From NCBI GenBank assembly GCA_050618055.1, contig JBNLVK010000172.1:1-64000 (forward strand): a DNA stretch of 64,000 nt, in the 5' to 3' direction. This DNA comes from CALDCK01 sp050618055 (lineage in GTDB: Bacteria > Myxococcota_A > UBA9160 > SMWR01). Of the stretch, positions 8,807-17,679 are shown piece by piece. The notes below the pieces were generated by a model. That model was not told where the DNA came from and searched no databases. It saw only the letters and a list, made by a program, of their open reading frames with translations. Every line of letters starts with the position of its first letter. Position 1 is the stretch's first letter. The position numbers were made by a program, and so were the translations under genes.

Positions 8807-10018
8807 TCAGCTCTCCTCCGCCGCGATCGCCGCGGCCCGATCCTCCGCCGCCTGCAACACCCGCAGGAGGTTCTCGCCCAGCACCTTGCGCACCGTCTCC
8901 GGGTCGTGGCCGCGATCCAGCAGGCCGCGCGTCAGCGCCGGCAGCCGGCTCACGTCCTCGAGCCCCTCGGGCATGCTGGCCACGCCGTCCCAGTCGGCGC
9001 CCACGCCCACGTGGTCCGCTCCGGCCACGCGGATGGCGTGGTCGAAGTGGTCGAGCAGCACCGCCAGCGGCGCCTGCGGCACCTCGACCTGGCGCAGCAG
9101 CTCCCGGTAGCCGCGGCGCAGCGCCACCGGATCGTCGCCGGCGCGCTCGCGCAGCTCGGCGATGCGCGGCATCAGGCCGGTGAACAGGTCGCGGATCGGC
9201 GCCACCAGCGAGGCGGCGATGTAGCCCGGGGAGAAGTTGATCATCACCCCGCCGCCGCCCGCCGCCAGGGCGCGCAGCATGTCGTCGGTCATGTTGCGCG
9301 GGTGGTCCGCCACGGCGCGGACCGACGAGTGGGATGCGATCACCGGCGCGCGCGTCACGCGCAGCACGTGCCAGAAGGTGTCGTCGGACACGTGGGAGAC
9401 GTCGACCAGCATGCCCAGCCGGTTCATCTCGGCCACGATCTCCTCGCCGAACGGGGTGAGGCCGTGGTGCAGCGGTTCGGGCGTCTCGTTGGTGCCGGAC
9501 GAATCGGCGAAGCTGGTGTGGAAGGAGTGGGTGAGCGTCATGTAGCGCACGCCCAGGCGGTGGAAGGTCCGCAGCACCGGCAGGCTGTCCTCGATGATGT
9601 GGCCGCCTTCCACGCCCATCAGGCAGGCGATGCGTCCCTCGCCGACGATGCGCCGCACGTCGCCGGCACTGGTGGCCAGGCCGAGCTCTTCCGGGTGCCG
9701 GCGCACCAGCTCGTGCACCGCGTCGATGCGCTCGATCGCCTCGCGCACGGCGCGGCCGCGGCCCTCGGTCCGGCCCATGTAGATCGAGAAGAACTGGGCG
9801 TCGAGACCGCCCTCACGCATGCGCGGCAGGTCCTGGTGGCCCTCGGCGTGACGCTCGTCGAAGCGCCAGTCCGGATCCTGGAGCCAGGGCGTGGTGTCCG
9901 AGTGGCCGTCGACGACGATGGCGCTCTCGTGGAGCAGGAGCGCCGGGTCCGCGGCTTCCGGTGCGCCGTGCGCGCACGCCGCCGCGAGCCCGGCCAGGAG
10001 GCAGACGGACGCGCGCAC
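8807..10018 (-). CDS. Renal-dipeptidase-like metallopeptidase (M19), probably exported
   Basis: This 403-residue protein keeps the binuclear zinc ligands of membrane dipeptidases: DGHSDT, VEGGH, SHSSVRA and a late GVGADWDG. The N-terminus (VCLLAGLAAACAHG) is a signal sequence with a weak lipobox, so it is probably a periplasmic lipoprotein. The family cleaves dipeptides, often with D-amino acids, and some members act on beta-lactam-like amides. The start is GTG at 10018, 3 bases after the SnoaL-like gene. Confidence 0.92.
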   Translation of the reverse strand: MRASVCLLAGLAAACAHGAPEAADPALLLHESAIVVDGHSDTTPWLQDPDWRFDERHAEGHQDLPRMREGGLDAQFFSIYMGRTEGRGRAVREAIERIDAVHELVRRHPEELGLATSAGDVRRIVGEGRIACLMGVEGGHIIEDSLPVLRTFHRLGVRYMTLTHSFHTSFADSSGTNETPEPLHHGLTPFGEEIVAEMNRLGMLVDVSHVSDDTFWHVLRVTRAPVIASHSSVRAVADHPRNMTDDMLRALAAGGGGVMINFSPGYIAASLVAPIRDLFTGLMPRIAELRERAGDDPVALRRGYRELLRQVEVPQAPLAVLLDHFDHAIRVAGADHVGVGADWDGVASMPEGLEDVSRLPALTRGLLDRGHDPETVRKVLGENLLRVLQAAEDRAAAIAAEES

Positions 10019-10021
10019 GCG

Positions 10022-10489
10022 CTAGCGGCGCGGGTGACGCGGCGGCACGTTGAACGGTCCGCTGGGCTTCCAGCCGCTCTCGCGGATCAGCTCGTTCACG
10101 TGGACCATGTTCAGCAGGTCCTCCTCGTAGGAGAACCGGCCGTCGCCGGCGTAGACCATGAACGAGTAGCCGGGCGCCTGGTAGGGCGTGCCGTCGGGCC
10201 GCTGGCCGGGCAGGCGGTTCTGCCAGCGCGCGATCAGGCGATCGCCGTCCACCATCGACCACTCGTGCGGGAACTCCCAGTCCTCGAGCCCCACCATGCT
10301 CTCCACCAGGAACTCGCGGATCGCCTCGATGCCCTCCACCCGGCCCCAGGCCGGATCGATGAAGGTGGCGTCGTCGGTGAAGAAGGCGGCCAGGGCGTCC
10401 CAGCCCAGCTCACCGGCCTCGACCCGGCCGCGCGTCTCCACGTAGCGCCGGTAGGTCCGTTCGATCTCTTCGGGGGGGAACGAGGGCAT
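10022..10489 (-). CDS. SnoaL/NTF2-like domain protein
   Basis: This is a 155-residue single-domain protein of the NTF2-like cone fold. It shows the pattern of polyketide-cyclase-like small proteins: an N-terminal helix (YRRYVETRGRVEAGELGWDA), FFTDDATFIDPAWG, then a curved sheet. The fold serves as an isomerase, dehydratase or binding pocket. It is the first gene of the dipeptidase-SDR-hydrolase-oxidoreductase run and may act on the same metabolite. The function is unproven. Confidence 0.85.
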   Translation of the reverse strand: MPSFPPEEIERTYRRYVETRGRVEAGELGWDALAAFFTDDATFIDPAWGRVEGIEAIREFLVESMVGLEDWEFPHEWSMVDGDRLIARWQNRLPGQRPDGTPYQAPGYSFMVYAGDGRFSYEEDLLNMVHVNELIRESGWKPSGPFNVPPRHPRR

Positions 10490-10558
10490 CGGCGTCTCCG
10501 CGTCGGTTGGAGCCGATCATCATGGGCGAGGCCGCCCGTCGGAGCAAGCGCCCCGCGC

Positions 10559-12031
10559 TCAGTCGTCGTCGTCGTCCTCCTCGGCGTACTCGACCTCGTC
10601 GGCCACGTCGATGGAGGTTGCGTCGCCGTCGTCGTCGTCCTCGACCTCGAGCAGCGCCGTCGGGCTGGTCACCAGGAAGGCGTAGAAGTCGGTCTCGTCG
10701 TCGACGCCGGGGGACGGGAAGTCGTCGAATTCGGTGCCGCCGTCGGTCGGGATCACCACGCCCAGGATCGTGAAGGTGTGCCCGGGTCCGTCGAAGGACT
10801 CGACGCGCCCCCGCAGCCGCACGTCCTCCCCGTCGTCCTCGCACTCGATCTCCGTGGCCACCACTTGGTTGCCGGACAGGATGCCGTTGACCGTCACGAA
10901 GTCGCCGGCCAGCAGGTCGGCCAGCTCGTCGCAGTCGTCGTCGTCCTCGAAGCGGGTCGACCCGTCGGTCTCGACCTCGATGCCGAGCAGCGTGAAGTCC
11001 GGGTCGGCCACCGAGTCGATCTCGGCGGCGATCAGGATCTCGCCGCCGCGCAGGGTCACGCTCTGCGCGATCACCACGCCGTCCTCGAGCGTGCCCTCCA
11101 CCTCGACCCGGGCGCCGTCCTGCACGAAGCCGGTGTCGCTGGGATCGAACAGGGCGAAGCCAGAGACCGCGTCCACCGGCTGGCCGTCCACCAGGAAGTC
11201 GGCGAGGGACACGAAGTCGGACACGATGCCCTCCACCTCGTAGTCGTCGACGTCGCCCGCGTCCGGCTCCTCGAGCTCGACCTCCCCCATCGTCGCGTCG
11301 ACGGTCGTCGCGTCGGCCAGCACGCCCTGCACCTCGACGAAGTCGCCGTCCATGGGAACGAAGCCGCCCGCGTCGTACTCCACCAGGATGGCGCCCAGCT
11401 CGAAGGTCGGCGGTACGTCCATGTCGGCCAGGTTGGTGACCGTGCCCTTCAGCTCGACGTCCGGGTTCGGCGTGTCCACCAGGTTCGTCACGTACTCGAG
11501 GCGGGTCGCCGTGATCGTTCCGCTGCCGTCGCGGAAGCCGTAGACCTCCACCACGTCGCCGGCCACCACGTCGGCGAAGCCGAAGTCGGGGTCCATGGGG
11601 TCGAAGAAGACGGTGAAGCCGTCCTCGATGCGGACGGTCTGGTCGAGGATGGTGAGATCGGCCTCGTGCGGGTTGGCCGGGTCGCCCAGGTCGACGCGAC
11701 TCGCCACCGGACCCTCGATGGCGTCGTCCACGTCGACGCGCTCGGCCACGCCGGTGTCGCCGCTGCGGGTGCCCGTCACCTCGGCGTTCATGCCGACGCC
11801 GAAGTCGTCCTGGCTGCCCGGAACGCCGTCGAAGAAGATCTCGCCGTTGGCGTCGGCGTCGTCGGTGTCGTAGTCGGTGCCGGCGACGGTGGCGCTGCCG
11901 GTGGCGGTGATCACGCCGCGGGTGATTCCGCTGCCGCCGATGCCGCCTTCGGAGGAGCTGCTGCCACCCCCGTTGCAGCCCAGCGCCGCGAGCATCAGGA
12001 GCGAGACGAACGTCGTGAGGGGTCGCGTCAT
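10559..12031 (-). CDS. Acidic exported DUF5666 repeat protein, probable lipoprotein
   Basis: This 490-residue, strikingly acidic protein starts with a lipoprotein-type signal (LLMLAALGCNGGGSSSSEGG). It then contains about five beta-rich DUF5666-type OB-like repeats, each with a G-x-V-x-x-G/A...VEVEG-like core, and ends in a run of aspartates. At DNA level the Asp runs appear as GTC triplet tracts near 10560-10575 and 10626-10640. The function of DUF5666 is unknown; the acidity suggests cation binding at the cell surface. It is the second gene of a pair with DUF6502, 2 bases apart. Confidence 0.85.
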   Translation of the reverse strand: MTRPLTTFVSLLMLAALGCNGGGSSSSEGGIGGSGITRGVITATGSATVAGTDYDTDDADANGEIFFDGVPGSQDDFGVGMNAEVTGTRSGDTGVAERVDVDDAIEGPVASRVDLGDPANPHEADLTILDQTVRIEDGFTVFFDPMDPDFGFADVVAGDVVEVYGFRDGSGTITATRLEYVTNLVDTPNPDVELKGTVTNLADMDVPPTFELGAILVEYDAGGFVPMDGDFVEVQGVLADATTVDATMGEVELEEPDAGDVDDYEVEGIVSDFVSLADFLVDGQPVDAVSGFALFDPSDTGFVQDGARVEVEGTLEDGVVIAQSVTLRGGEILIAAEIDSVADPDFTLLGIEVETDGSTRFEDDDDCDELADLLAGDFVTVNGILSGNQVVATEIECEDDGEDVRLRGRVESFDGPGHTFTILGVVIPTDGGTEFDDFPSPGVDDETDFYAFLVTSPTALLEVEDDDDGDATSIDVADEVEYAEEDDDDD

Positions 12032-12033
12032 CT

Positions 12034-12855
12034 TCAGTCTTCCTCTTCCACCGGCTCTTCGTAGTAGTAGATGCCGAGCGAGGCCCGATAGCGGCCTTCG
12101 CCCTGCGCGTCGGGGTTGGCGTCCCGGTCGTGGCGGGACATGAAGCGGTCGAGCTCCTCGAGCAGGGCCTGACCGCCGTCGGCGGAGCGCTCGCGCAGCT
12201 CGGGCAGGCAGTCGCCCACCAGGTTGTCGTAGTAGACCTTGCGCTGGAAGAAGGCCTCTTCCGGCGGGTGCGTCAGGTTGTGGTCGATGCTCGCGATCAG
12301 CTCGACGACGTCGGTGCCCAGGATGCCGAGCTTCTCCTCCTCGCCGGTGCGCGGCACGTAGGCCCGCGTCACCAGCCGCAGGCGCTCGTCCTTCTGGCGC
12401 ACCACCGCCTCCACGCGCAGCAGCTCGTCGAGCATGGCGCGCGGCGGCACGTCGCCGCCGGCCCGGCGCACCAGCTGCGAGAAGCTGGCGCCCTTGCCGT
12501 CGAAGGGCAGCGAGGCCGGACGCCCGGCGCCGTCGTGGAAGGCGGGCTCGCGCACCCAGGTGGCGATGACGCGGGCCGCGCGGTTGTAGCGCTCCACCGC
12601 CGGCGGCGTGGGATCCTCGTCCTTCCAGCGGCGCGACACCTCCTTGCGCGTCAGGCCGGTCAGCACCGACACGCGCGAGACGCTGAGCTTGCGTCCCGGC
12701 ACGGCGAACTCGCGGGTCGCCACGTCCACGTAGGCCTGCTTGGCGTAGTCGGCCAGCACGCGGTGCGGAATGCCGTTGCGCAGCAGGATCCGCACCAGCG
12801 GGCGCAGCACCCGCTGGATGGCGACCGCGAGCGGTGATTCGGCTTCCGTCGGCAT
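12034..12855 (-). CDS. DUF6502 family protein, putative DNA-binding
   Basis: This 273-residue protein matches the DUF6502 pattern. An N-terminal block, LVRILLRNGIPHRVLADYAK, precedes a helix-turn-helix-like segment (VSRVSVLTGLTRKEVSRRW). A helical middle and a C-terminal domain ending in GIYYYEEP follow. This family is repeatedly seen next to DUF5666 genes, as here. A regulatory or structural partner role for the DUF5666 lipoprotein is inferred from the helix-turn-helix and pairing only. An inverted repeat lies just upstream of the start. Confidence 0.85.
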   Translation of the reverse strand: MPTEAESPLAVAIQRVLRPLVRILLRNGIPHRVLADYAKQAYVDVATREFAVPGRKLSVSRVSVLTGLTRKEVSRRWKDEDPTPPAVERYNRAARVIATWVREPAFHDGAGRPASLPFDGKGASFSQLVRRAGGDVPPRAMLDELLRVEAVVRQKDERLRLVTRAYVPRTGEEEKLGILGTDVVELIASIDHNLTHPPEEAFFQRKVYYDNLVGDCLPELRERSADGGQALLEELDRFMSRHDRDANPDAQGEGRYRASLGIYYYEEPVEEED

Positions 12856-12860
12856 CCGAT

Positions 12861-12880
12861 TTTGGGAATTTTATCCCAAA
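12861..12880. promoter_or_regulatory. Operator-like dyad in divergent promoter region
   Basis: TTTGGGA-ATTTTA-TCCCAAA is a perfect 7-base inverted repeat with an A/T spacer. It starts 5 bases upstream of the DUF6502 ATG, inside the 86-base gap shared with the divergent enoyl-CoA hydratase. Its AT-rich composition stands out from the surroundings. DUF6502, with its helix-turn-helix-like part, is a natural candidate to bind it, but this is inference. Confidence 0.6.
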
Positions 12881-12941
12881 TATGGGGGCGCGTCGACCCT
12901 GGGCCCGGACCGGAAGGGTAGCGCCCCTCTATGATGCCCCC

Positions 12942-13763
12942 ATGACGGATCCGCCGCCCGGCTTCCTCCAGGCGGCGCCGCCCGGACTGCGCACCGAGCG
13001 CGCCGGCGGCGTCGTCACCCTGACCCTCGACCGCCCGGAGCGGCGCAACGCCATCGACGTGCCCCTTTGGCGCGCGCTGGCGGAGCGGCTGGGCGAGATC
13101 GACGCCCGCGCGGAGGACCGCGTGCTGGTGCTGACCGGAGCCGCCGGCACCTTCTGCGCCGGCGGCGACCTGTCCCAGACCGGGCAGGCCGGCAGCGCAG
13201 GGGCAGCGGGCTCGTCCGACCTCCGCACGGCGGCCATGGCCGTCATGCGCGAGACGGTGGGCGCCGCCTGCCTGGCGCTGCATCGGCTCGCCAAGCCCGC
13301 CATCGCCGCCGTCGAGGGCACGGCCGCCGGCGCCGGCGCCAACCTGGCCTTCGGCTGCGACCTGGTGGTGGCCGCCCAGGGATCGCGCTTCGGCGAGGTC
13401 TTCGTGCGGCGCGCGCTGCCGGTCGACTCGGGCGGATCCTGGCTGCTGCCGCGGCTGGTGGGCCTGCACAAGGCCAAGGAGCTGGCCTTGCTCGGCGACT
13501 GGATCGACGCGGCCGAGGCCCTGCGGATCGGGCTGGTGAACCGGGTGGTGCCGGAGGGCCGGGCGCTGGCCGCGGCCCGGGCCTGGGCCGCGCGCCTGGC
13601 CGCGTCGTCGCCGGACGCGCTGGCCGCCATCAAGCGCGACCTGAACGCCTCCTTCGCCCGCGGCTTCGAGCAGGCGCTCGAGAGCGAGGCACAGGGCCTG
13701 GCCGAGTGCGTGACGCGCCCCGCCTTCGCCGAGGCGATGAAGGCCTTCCTGGAGAAGTCCTAG
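12942..13763 (+). CDS. Enoyl-CoA hydratase/isomerase family (crotonase)
   Basis: This is a 273-residue crotonase-fold enzyme. It has the RRNAIDVPLW CoA-binding region, the first oxyanion-hole segment TFCAGGDL and the second in EGTAAGAGANLAFGCDL, with typical length. It should hydrate or isomerise a fatty or terpenoid acyl-CoA. The usual catalytic Glu positions are occupied by SRFGEVFV-type residues, so one Glu is kept. The stop codon shares CTAG with the convergent outer-membrane protein gene. Confidence 0.9.
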   Translation: MTDPPPGFLQAAPPGLRTERAGGVVTLTLDRPERRNAIDVPLWRALAERLGEIDARAEDRVLVLTGAAGTFCAGGDLSQTGQAGSAGAAGSSDLRTAAMAVMRETVGAACLALHRLAKPAIAAVEGTAAGAGANLAFGCDLVVAAQGSRFGEVFVRRALPVDSGGSWLLPRLVGLHKAKELALLGDWIDAAEALRIGLVNRVVPEGRALAAARAWAARLAASSPDALAAIKRDLNASFARGFEQALESEAQGLAECVTRPAFAEAMKAFLEKS

Positions 13764-14794
13764 AAGGTGACGGCGACGCCGGCCGACAGGCCCTGGAAGC
13801 TGATGTCGTTGCTCTCGCTCACCGTCGTGGCGCGGAACACGTCGTCGGTGAAGCGGCGACCGTCGATGCCGAAGTAGACCTGCCCCTCCCAGCCGGCGTG
13901 GACGCGCAGGCCCACGCGCCGGTTCAGGTGGGTCTCCCAGCCGATGCCGGCGCGCATCTGCACCACCGGCACCATCTCGTCGTAGTCCTCGCTGACGTCG
14001 ACGTTCACCGTCCCCGTGCGCGGCTCGACCTCGGTGTCGTCCCACTCGAAGTCGCCGTAGAGCAGCGATCCGGCCACGCCGGCGAAGATCGAGATGCCGG
14101 CCGGTCCCTGCCAGGCGCCGTCGGCGCCGAGGCGCAGCCCGTAGCCCGTCATCGTCAGGTCCTGGTCCACCGCCGTCACGTCCAGCGGATCGATGAAGCC
14201 GGTGTAGGTGAAGCTCGCGTCGCGCTCGATGTGGGCGATGTGCGGACCGCCGAACAGGCGCAGGTCCAGGTCCTCGCGCGGCTCGAAGCGGTGACCCACC
14301 TCCAGCTCGATCGAGTAGAAGTGGAGGTCGAGCTCGCCGGTGGCCCGGCTGATGTCGTTGTCGCCCACCTGCGAGGCGAAGAAGGGATGGATCTGGGTGG
14401 CGTTGATCAGGCCGTTGGCCGTGTCGCTGGTCGAGTCGGAGTCGTCGGCGGACAGCCAGGTGCCGCGGCCCGCGAACTGCCAGCCCGAGGGCAGGTCCAT
14501 GCCGGCGCCGATGCGCACGCCCGGCTCCCAGCCGAGCTCCACCTTCTCGACGTCGCCCGCGCCGATCACCGCGGCGCTGGGGTTGCGGATGGCGTAGTCG
14601 GCGTCGTCGCCCACCTCCCAGTACAGGGCCTCGGCGCTGCCCCAGAAGCGGGCGTCCTCGTCGTGGTGGACGCTCACGTGGGGAAGCCCGGGCGACAGCC
14701 ACTCGGTCGCCGACGGGTTGGCCGGCTCCTCGGCTCGCGCCGCGGAGGCCAGCAGCAGGATGGTGGTCGCAAGAACAGCGCTCGCTCGTCCCAT
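13760..14794 (-). CDS. Outer-membrane beta-barrel protein, Legionella MOMP/Lpg1974-like
   Basis: This 344-residue protein has a signal peptide (MGRASAVLATTILLLASAARA) and then alternating amphipathic strands (FWGSAEALYW, HFYSIELEVGHRFE, GLRLGADGAW). It ends in Phe (GVAVTF), the usual BAM recognition residue. The YW...GDDADYAIRNP start resembles the Lpg1974 family of outer-membrane proteins. I prefer ATG 14794, with GGAGGG just upstream, over a TTG at 14812. It is probably a channel or adhesin; the substrate is unknown. Confidence 0.82.
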   Translation of the reverse strand: MGRASAVLATTILLLASAARAEEPANPSATEWLSPGLPHVSVHHDEDARFWGSAEALYWEVGDDADYAIRNPSAAVIGAGDVEKVELGWEPGVRIGAGMDLPSGWQFAGRGTWLSADDSDSTSDTANGLINATQIHPFFASQVGDNDISRATGELDLHFYSIELEVGHRFEPREDLDLRLFGGPHIAHIERDASFTYTGFIDPLDVTAVDQDLTMTGYGLRLGADGAWQGPAGISIFAGVAGSLLYGDFEWDDTEVEPRTGTVNVDVSEDYDEMVPVVQMRAGIGWETHLNRRVGLRVHAGWEGQVYFGIDGRRFTDDVFRATTVSESNDISFQGLSAGVAVTF

Positions 14795-14893
14795 GGGTCC
14801 CTCCGGGCGCAACCGGCGCCCAGGTCCTCCATCGGCCTTTGCCGGCGGGGACTTGAGGGACGTTCTGCGCGCGACCTGCGCCGCGCCGAGGCC

Positions 14894-16849
14894 TCAGTCC
14901 GCGAGTGCGTAGGCCCGCAGCGAGTCGCCGATCCCGGTCAGCGGGTTGCCGCCCGCCGCGATCACCAGGAACTGCCGGCCCTGCGGCGACAGGCGATAGG
15001 TCATGGGCGTGGCGTTGCCGGTGAAGGGAATGCGCTCGCGGAAGACCTCCTCGCCGGTGTCGGCGTCGAAGGCGCGCAGGTAGCGGTCGGTGGTGGCGCC
15101 GATGAAGTAGAGGCGTCCGGCGGTCACCAGCCCGCCGCCGAAGTTCGGGGCGCCCAGGTGCCCGGTCCAGGGGATCGCCCACAGCGGGAAGGGCGCCTGG
15201 TCGCGGGTGGTGCCGAGACGCGAGCGCCACAGCACCTCGCCCGACGTCAGGTCGACGGCGGTGAGCGTCCCCCACGGCGGCGGGTTGCAGGGCGCGCCGA
15301 AGCGCGAGAAGAGCGGCGCCCGCACCACGCCGTAGGGCGTGCCGGTCATGGGGTAGGCCTCCAGCGGGTACTGGACGCTGCCCGGCGGCATGGCGTCGAA
15401 CTCGGCCCGCGGCACCAGCCGCACCGACATCGCGATGTGGGTCTGGTTCGTGTACAGGATGGCCCGCTCCGGATCGATCGCGACGCCGCCCCAGTTCATG
15501 CCGCCGGCGCTGTGGGGGAACTGGATCGATCCCTCGAGCGTGGGCGGCGTGAAGGCGCCGTCCCAGCGCAGCGCCGCGATCTGCTCGCGGCAGGAGGCGC
15601 GGTCGATCGGCGTGAAGCCGAAGGCGTTGTCCACCGTGAGCTCGGTGGGGTGCAGCGGCGGCGGGTGGGTCGGAAAGGGCTGGGTCGGCGACAGCGTCTC
15701 GCCGGGCACGCCGCCCTGGGGCACCGGCCGCTCCTCCACCGGGTAGAGCGGCTCGCCGGTCTCGCGGTCGAGCAGGAAGACGTGGCCCATCTTGGTGGCC
15801 TGGGCCACCGCCGGCCGCCCGCCGCCCACGCCCGGGTGCTGGAAGAGGGTGGGCTGGCTCGCCACGTCGAAGTCCCAGACGTCGTGGTGGACGGTCTGGA
15901 AGTGCCAGACCACGCGGCCGGTGCGCGCGTCCAGGGCGACCGTCGAGCTGCCGTAGTGGTCGAGCCCGCGGCGCTGGCCGCCGTAGCTGTCCGGCGACGG
16001 GTTGCCGGTGGGAACGAACACGAGCCCGCGCTCCGCGTCGCCCGACAGCAGCGACCAGACGTTGGGCGTGCCGCGCTGGTAGAGCTCGCCCTGGCGCCGC
16101 TCGACGGGGAAGCCCGGCGGCACCGGATCCCACGCCCAGACGCGGGCGCCGCTGCGCACGTCGAAGGCGCGCACCACGCCGGCCGGCGCATCCACCTTCA
16201 GCTGGTCCGCCACCAGCGCGCCGATCACCGCCACGTCGCCCATCACCAGCGGCGGCGACGTCGGATAGTACTCCCAGGGCGCCGCCTCGCCGATGCCCTC
16301 GCGCAGCGCCACGCGACCGCCGTCGCCGAAGTCGGCGCAGGGGAGCCCCGAGTCCGCGTCCAGGGCGATCAGCTCCGCGTCCTTCGTGCCGTAGAGGATG
16401 CGGCGCTGGCAGGCCGCTCCCGCGCGCGGCTCGTCCTCCTCCCAGTACGCCACGCCGCGGCAGGTCAGCGGATAGGGGCCGCCGGTCTCGCGCGCGCGCA
16501 GCTGCGGGTCGAAGCTCCAGCGCTCCTGGCCGGTCTCCGGGTCGAGGGCGAACACGCGCATGAAGCCGGTGCAGTAGTAGAGCGTGTCGTTCACCACCAG
16601 CGGCGTCACCTGGAAGTTGGTGGGCGCCCGCTCGGCGTCGCCGGGGTGGAAGTCGCCGCTGCGATGCTCCCAGGCCAGCTCCAGGCGATCCACGTTGCCG
16701 CGGTGGATCTGGGCCAGCGGCGAGTAGTGGAGCCCGCCCTCGTCGCCCCCCCACTCGGGCCAGATCGCCACATCCGCGCCCGGACCGGGCGCCGGCGCCG
16801 CGTCGCTGCACGCGGCGAGGAGGAACAGGAATGCGAGGGCGCGTCGCAT
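14894..16849 (-). CDS. PQQ-dependent dehydrogenase-like lipoprotein
   Basis: This is a 651-residue eight-bladed quinoprotein of the membrane glucose/quinate dehydrogenase type, without the usual N-terminal membrane domain. A clean lipobox (LLAAC) anchors it as a lipoprotein instead. Recognisable blocks include W-motif repeats (VFALDPETGQERWSFDP, VVALDARTGRVVWHFQTVH-like), HHDVWDFDVASQP, and GTPYGVVRAPLFS with GAPCNPPPWGTL. It would oxidise a sugar or cyclic alcohol in the periplasm, passing electrons to quinone. A paralogue lies at 59913-61895. Confidence 0.88.
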   Translation of the reverse strand: MRRALAFLFLLAACSDAAPAPGPGADVAIWPEWGGDEGGLHYSPLAQIHRGNVDRLELAWEHRSGDFHPGDAERAPTNFQVTPLVVNDTLYYCTGFMRVFALDPETGQERWSFDPQLRARETGGPYPLTCRGVAYWEEDEPRAGAACQRRILYGTKDAELIALDADSGLPCADFGDGGRVALREGIGEAAPWEYYPTSPPLVMGDVAVIGALVADQLKVDAPAGVVRAFDVRSGARVWAWDPVPPGFPVERRQGELYQRGTPNVWSLLSGDAERGLVFVPTGNPSPDSYGGQRRGLDHYGSSTVALDARTGRVVWHFQTVHHDVWDFDVASQPTLFQHPGVGGGRPAVAQATKMGHVFLLDRETGEPLYPVEERPVPQGGVPGETLSPTQPFPTHPPPLHPTELTVDNAFGFTPIDRASCREQIAALRWDGAFTPPTLEGSIQFPHSAGGMNWGGVAIDPERAILYTNQTHIAMSVRLVPRAEFDAMPPGSVQYPLEAYPMTGTPYGVVRAPLFSRFGAPCNPPPWGTLTAVDLTSGEVLWRSRLGTTRDQAPFPLWAIPWTGHLGAPNFGGGLVTAGRLYFIGATTDRYLRAFDADTGEEVFRERIPFTGNATPMTYRLSPQGRQFLVIAAGGNPLTGIGDSLRAYALAD

Positions 16850-16899
16850 CGCGGCGCACTCTAGGCCATCCGCGTGCGGCGTGCGGGTAGAATGGCCGC

Positions 16900-17664
16900 A
16901 TGCCCGGACTGCGCGGACTCGACGGCTTCCCGGTGCTGCTGACCGGCGGCGCCAGCGGCATCGGCCGCGCCACCGCGCTGCGCCTGGGCGAGGAGGGAGC
17001 CGTGGTCGGCGTGCTGGATCGCGACGGCGACGGCGCCGGCGCCACCGCCGCGGCGATCGCCGACGCCGGCGGCCGCGCCCACGCCTTCGGCGTCGACATC
17101 ACCGACGGCGCAGCGGTGGAATCGGCCGTCGACGACTTCGTCGCGCGCGCCGGCGACGTGAAGGGCCTGGTGAACTGCGCGGGCTGGGACCACGCCGGGA
17201 ACTTCCTCGACACCGACCCGGATCTCTGGCGCAGGCTGATCGACGTCAACCTGATGGGTCCGCTGCACGTGACGAAGGCGGTGCTCGCGCGCATGGCGGA
17301 GGCGGGCTTCGGCCGCGTCGTCAGCATCGCCAGCGACGCGGGGCGCGTGGGGTCGTCGGGCGAGTCGGTCTACGCCGCCTGCAAGGCGGGCATCGCGGCG
17401 TTCTCCAAGTCGGTGGCGCGCGAGATGGCGAAGACGGGCATCACGCTCAACGTGGTCTCGCCCGGGCCGACCGACACGCCGCTGTTCGCCGACTTCGATT
17501 CCAGTGGGAAGCTCGGCCCGGCCCTGGCCCGCGCCATTCCCATGCGTCGCCTGGGACGGCCCGAGGACTTCCCGGGCGCCATCGCCTTCCTGCTCTCCGA
17601 CGACGCCAGCTTCATCACCGGCCAGACGCTCAGCATCTCCGGTGGTCTCACCATGCACGGATAG
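16900..17664 (+). CDS. badH: 2-hydroxycyclohexanecarboxyl-CoA dehydrogenase-like SDR
   Basis: This is a 254-residue classical SDR with TGGASGIG, GLVNCAGWD, catalytic Ser in VSIASDAGRVG and YAACKAG. GWDHAGNFLDTDPDLW and VSPGPTDTPL are characteristic of BadH-type enzymes. It would oxidise 2-hydroxycyclohexane-1-carboxyl-CoA to the 2-keto compound with NAD. The assignment is strengthened by the gene 15 bases downstream, a close match to BadI, the next step. The upstream steps (BadK, AliA/AliB) are not in the window. Confidence 0.82.
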   Translation: MPGLRGLDGFPVLLTGGASGIGRATALRLGEEGAVVGVLDRDGDGAGATAAAIADAGGRAHAFGVDITDGAAVESAVDDFVARAGDVKGLVNCAGWDHAGNFLDTDPDLWRRLIDVNLMGPLHVTKAVLARMAEAGFGRVVSIASDAGRVGSSGESVYAACKAGIAAFSKSVAREMAKTGITLNVVSPGPTDTPLFADFDSSGKLGPALARAIPMRRLGRPEDFPGAIAFLLSDDASFITGQTLSISGGLTMHG

Positions 17665-17679
17665 CCGAGGAACGAACGC

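Noticed and set aside
12942..13763. Crotonase considered as BadK of the alicyclic pathway
   Set aside because: Only general crotonase motifs are visible, and the gene is not in the badHI unit.
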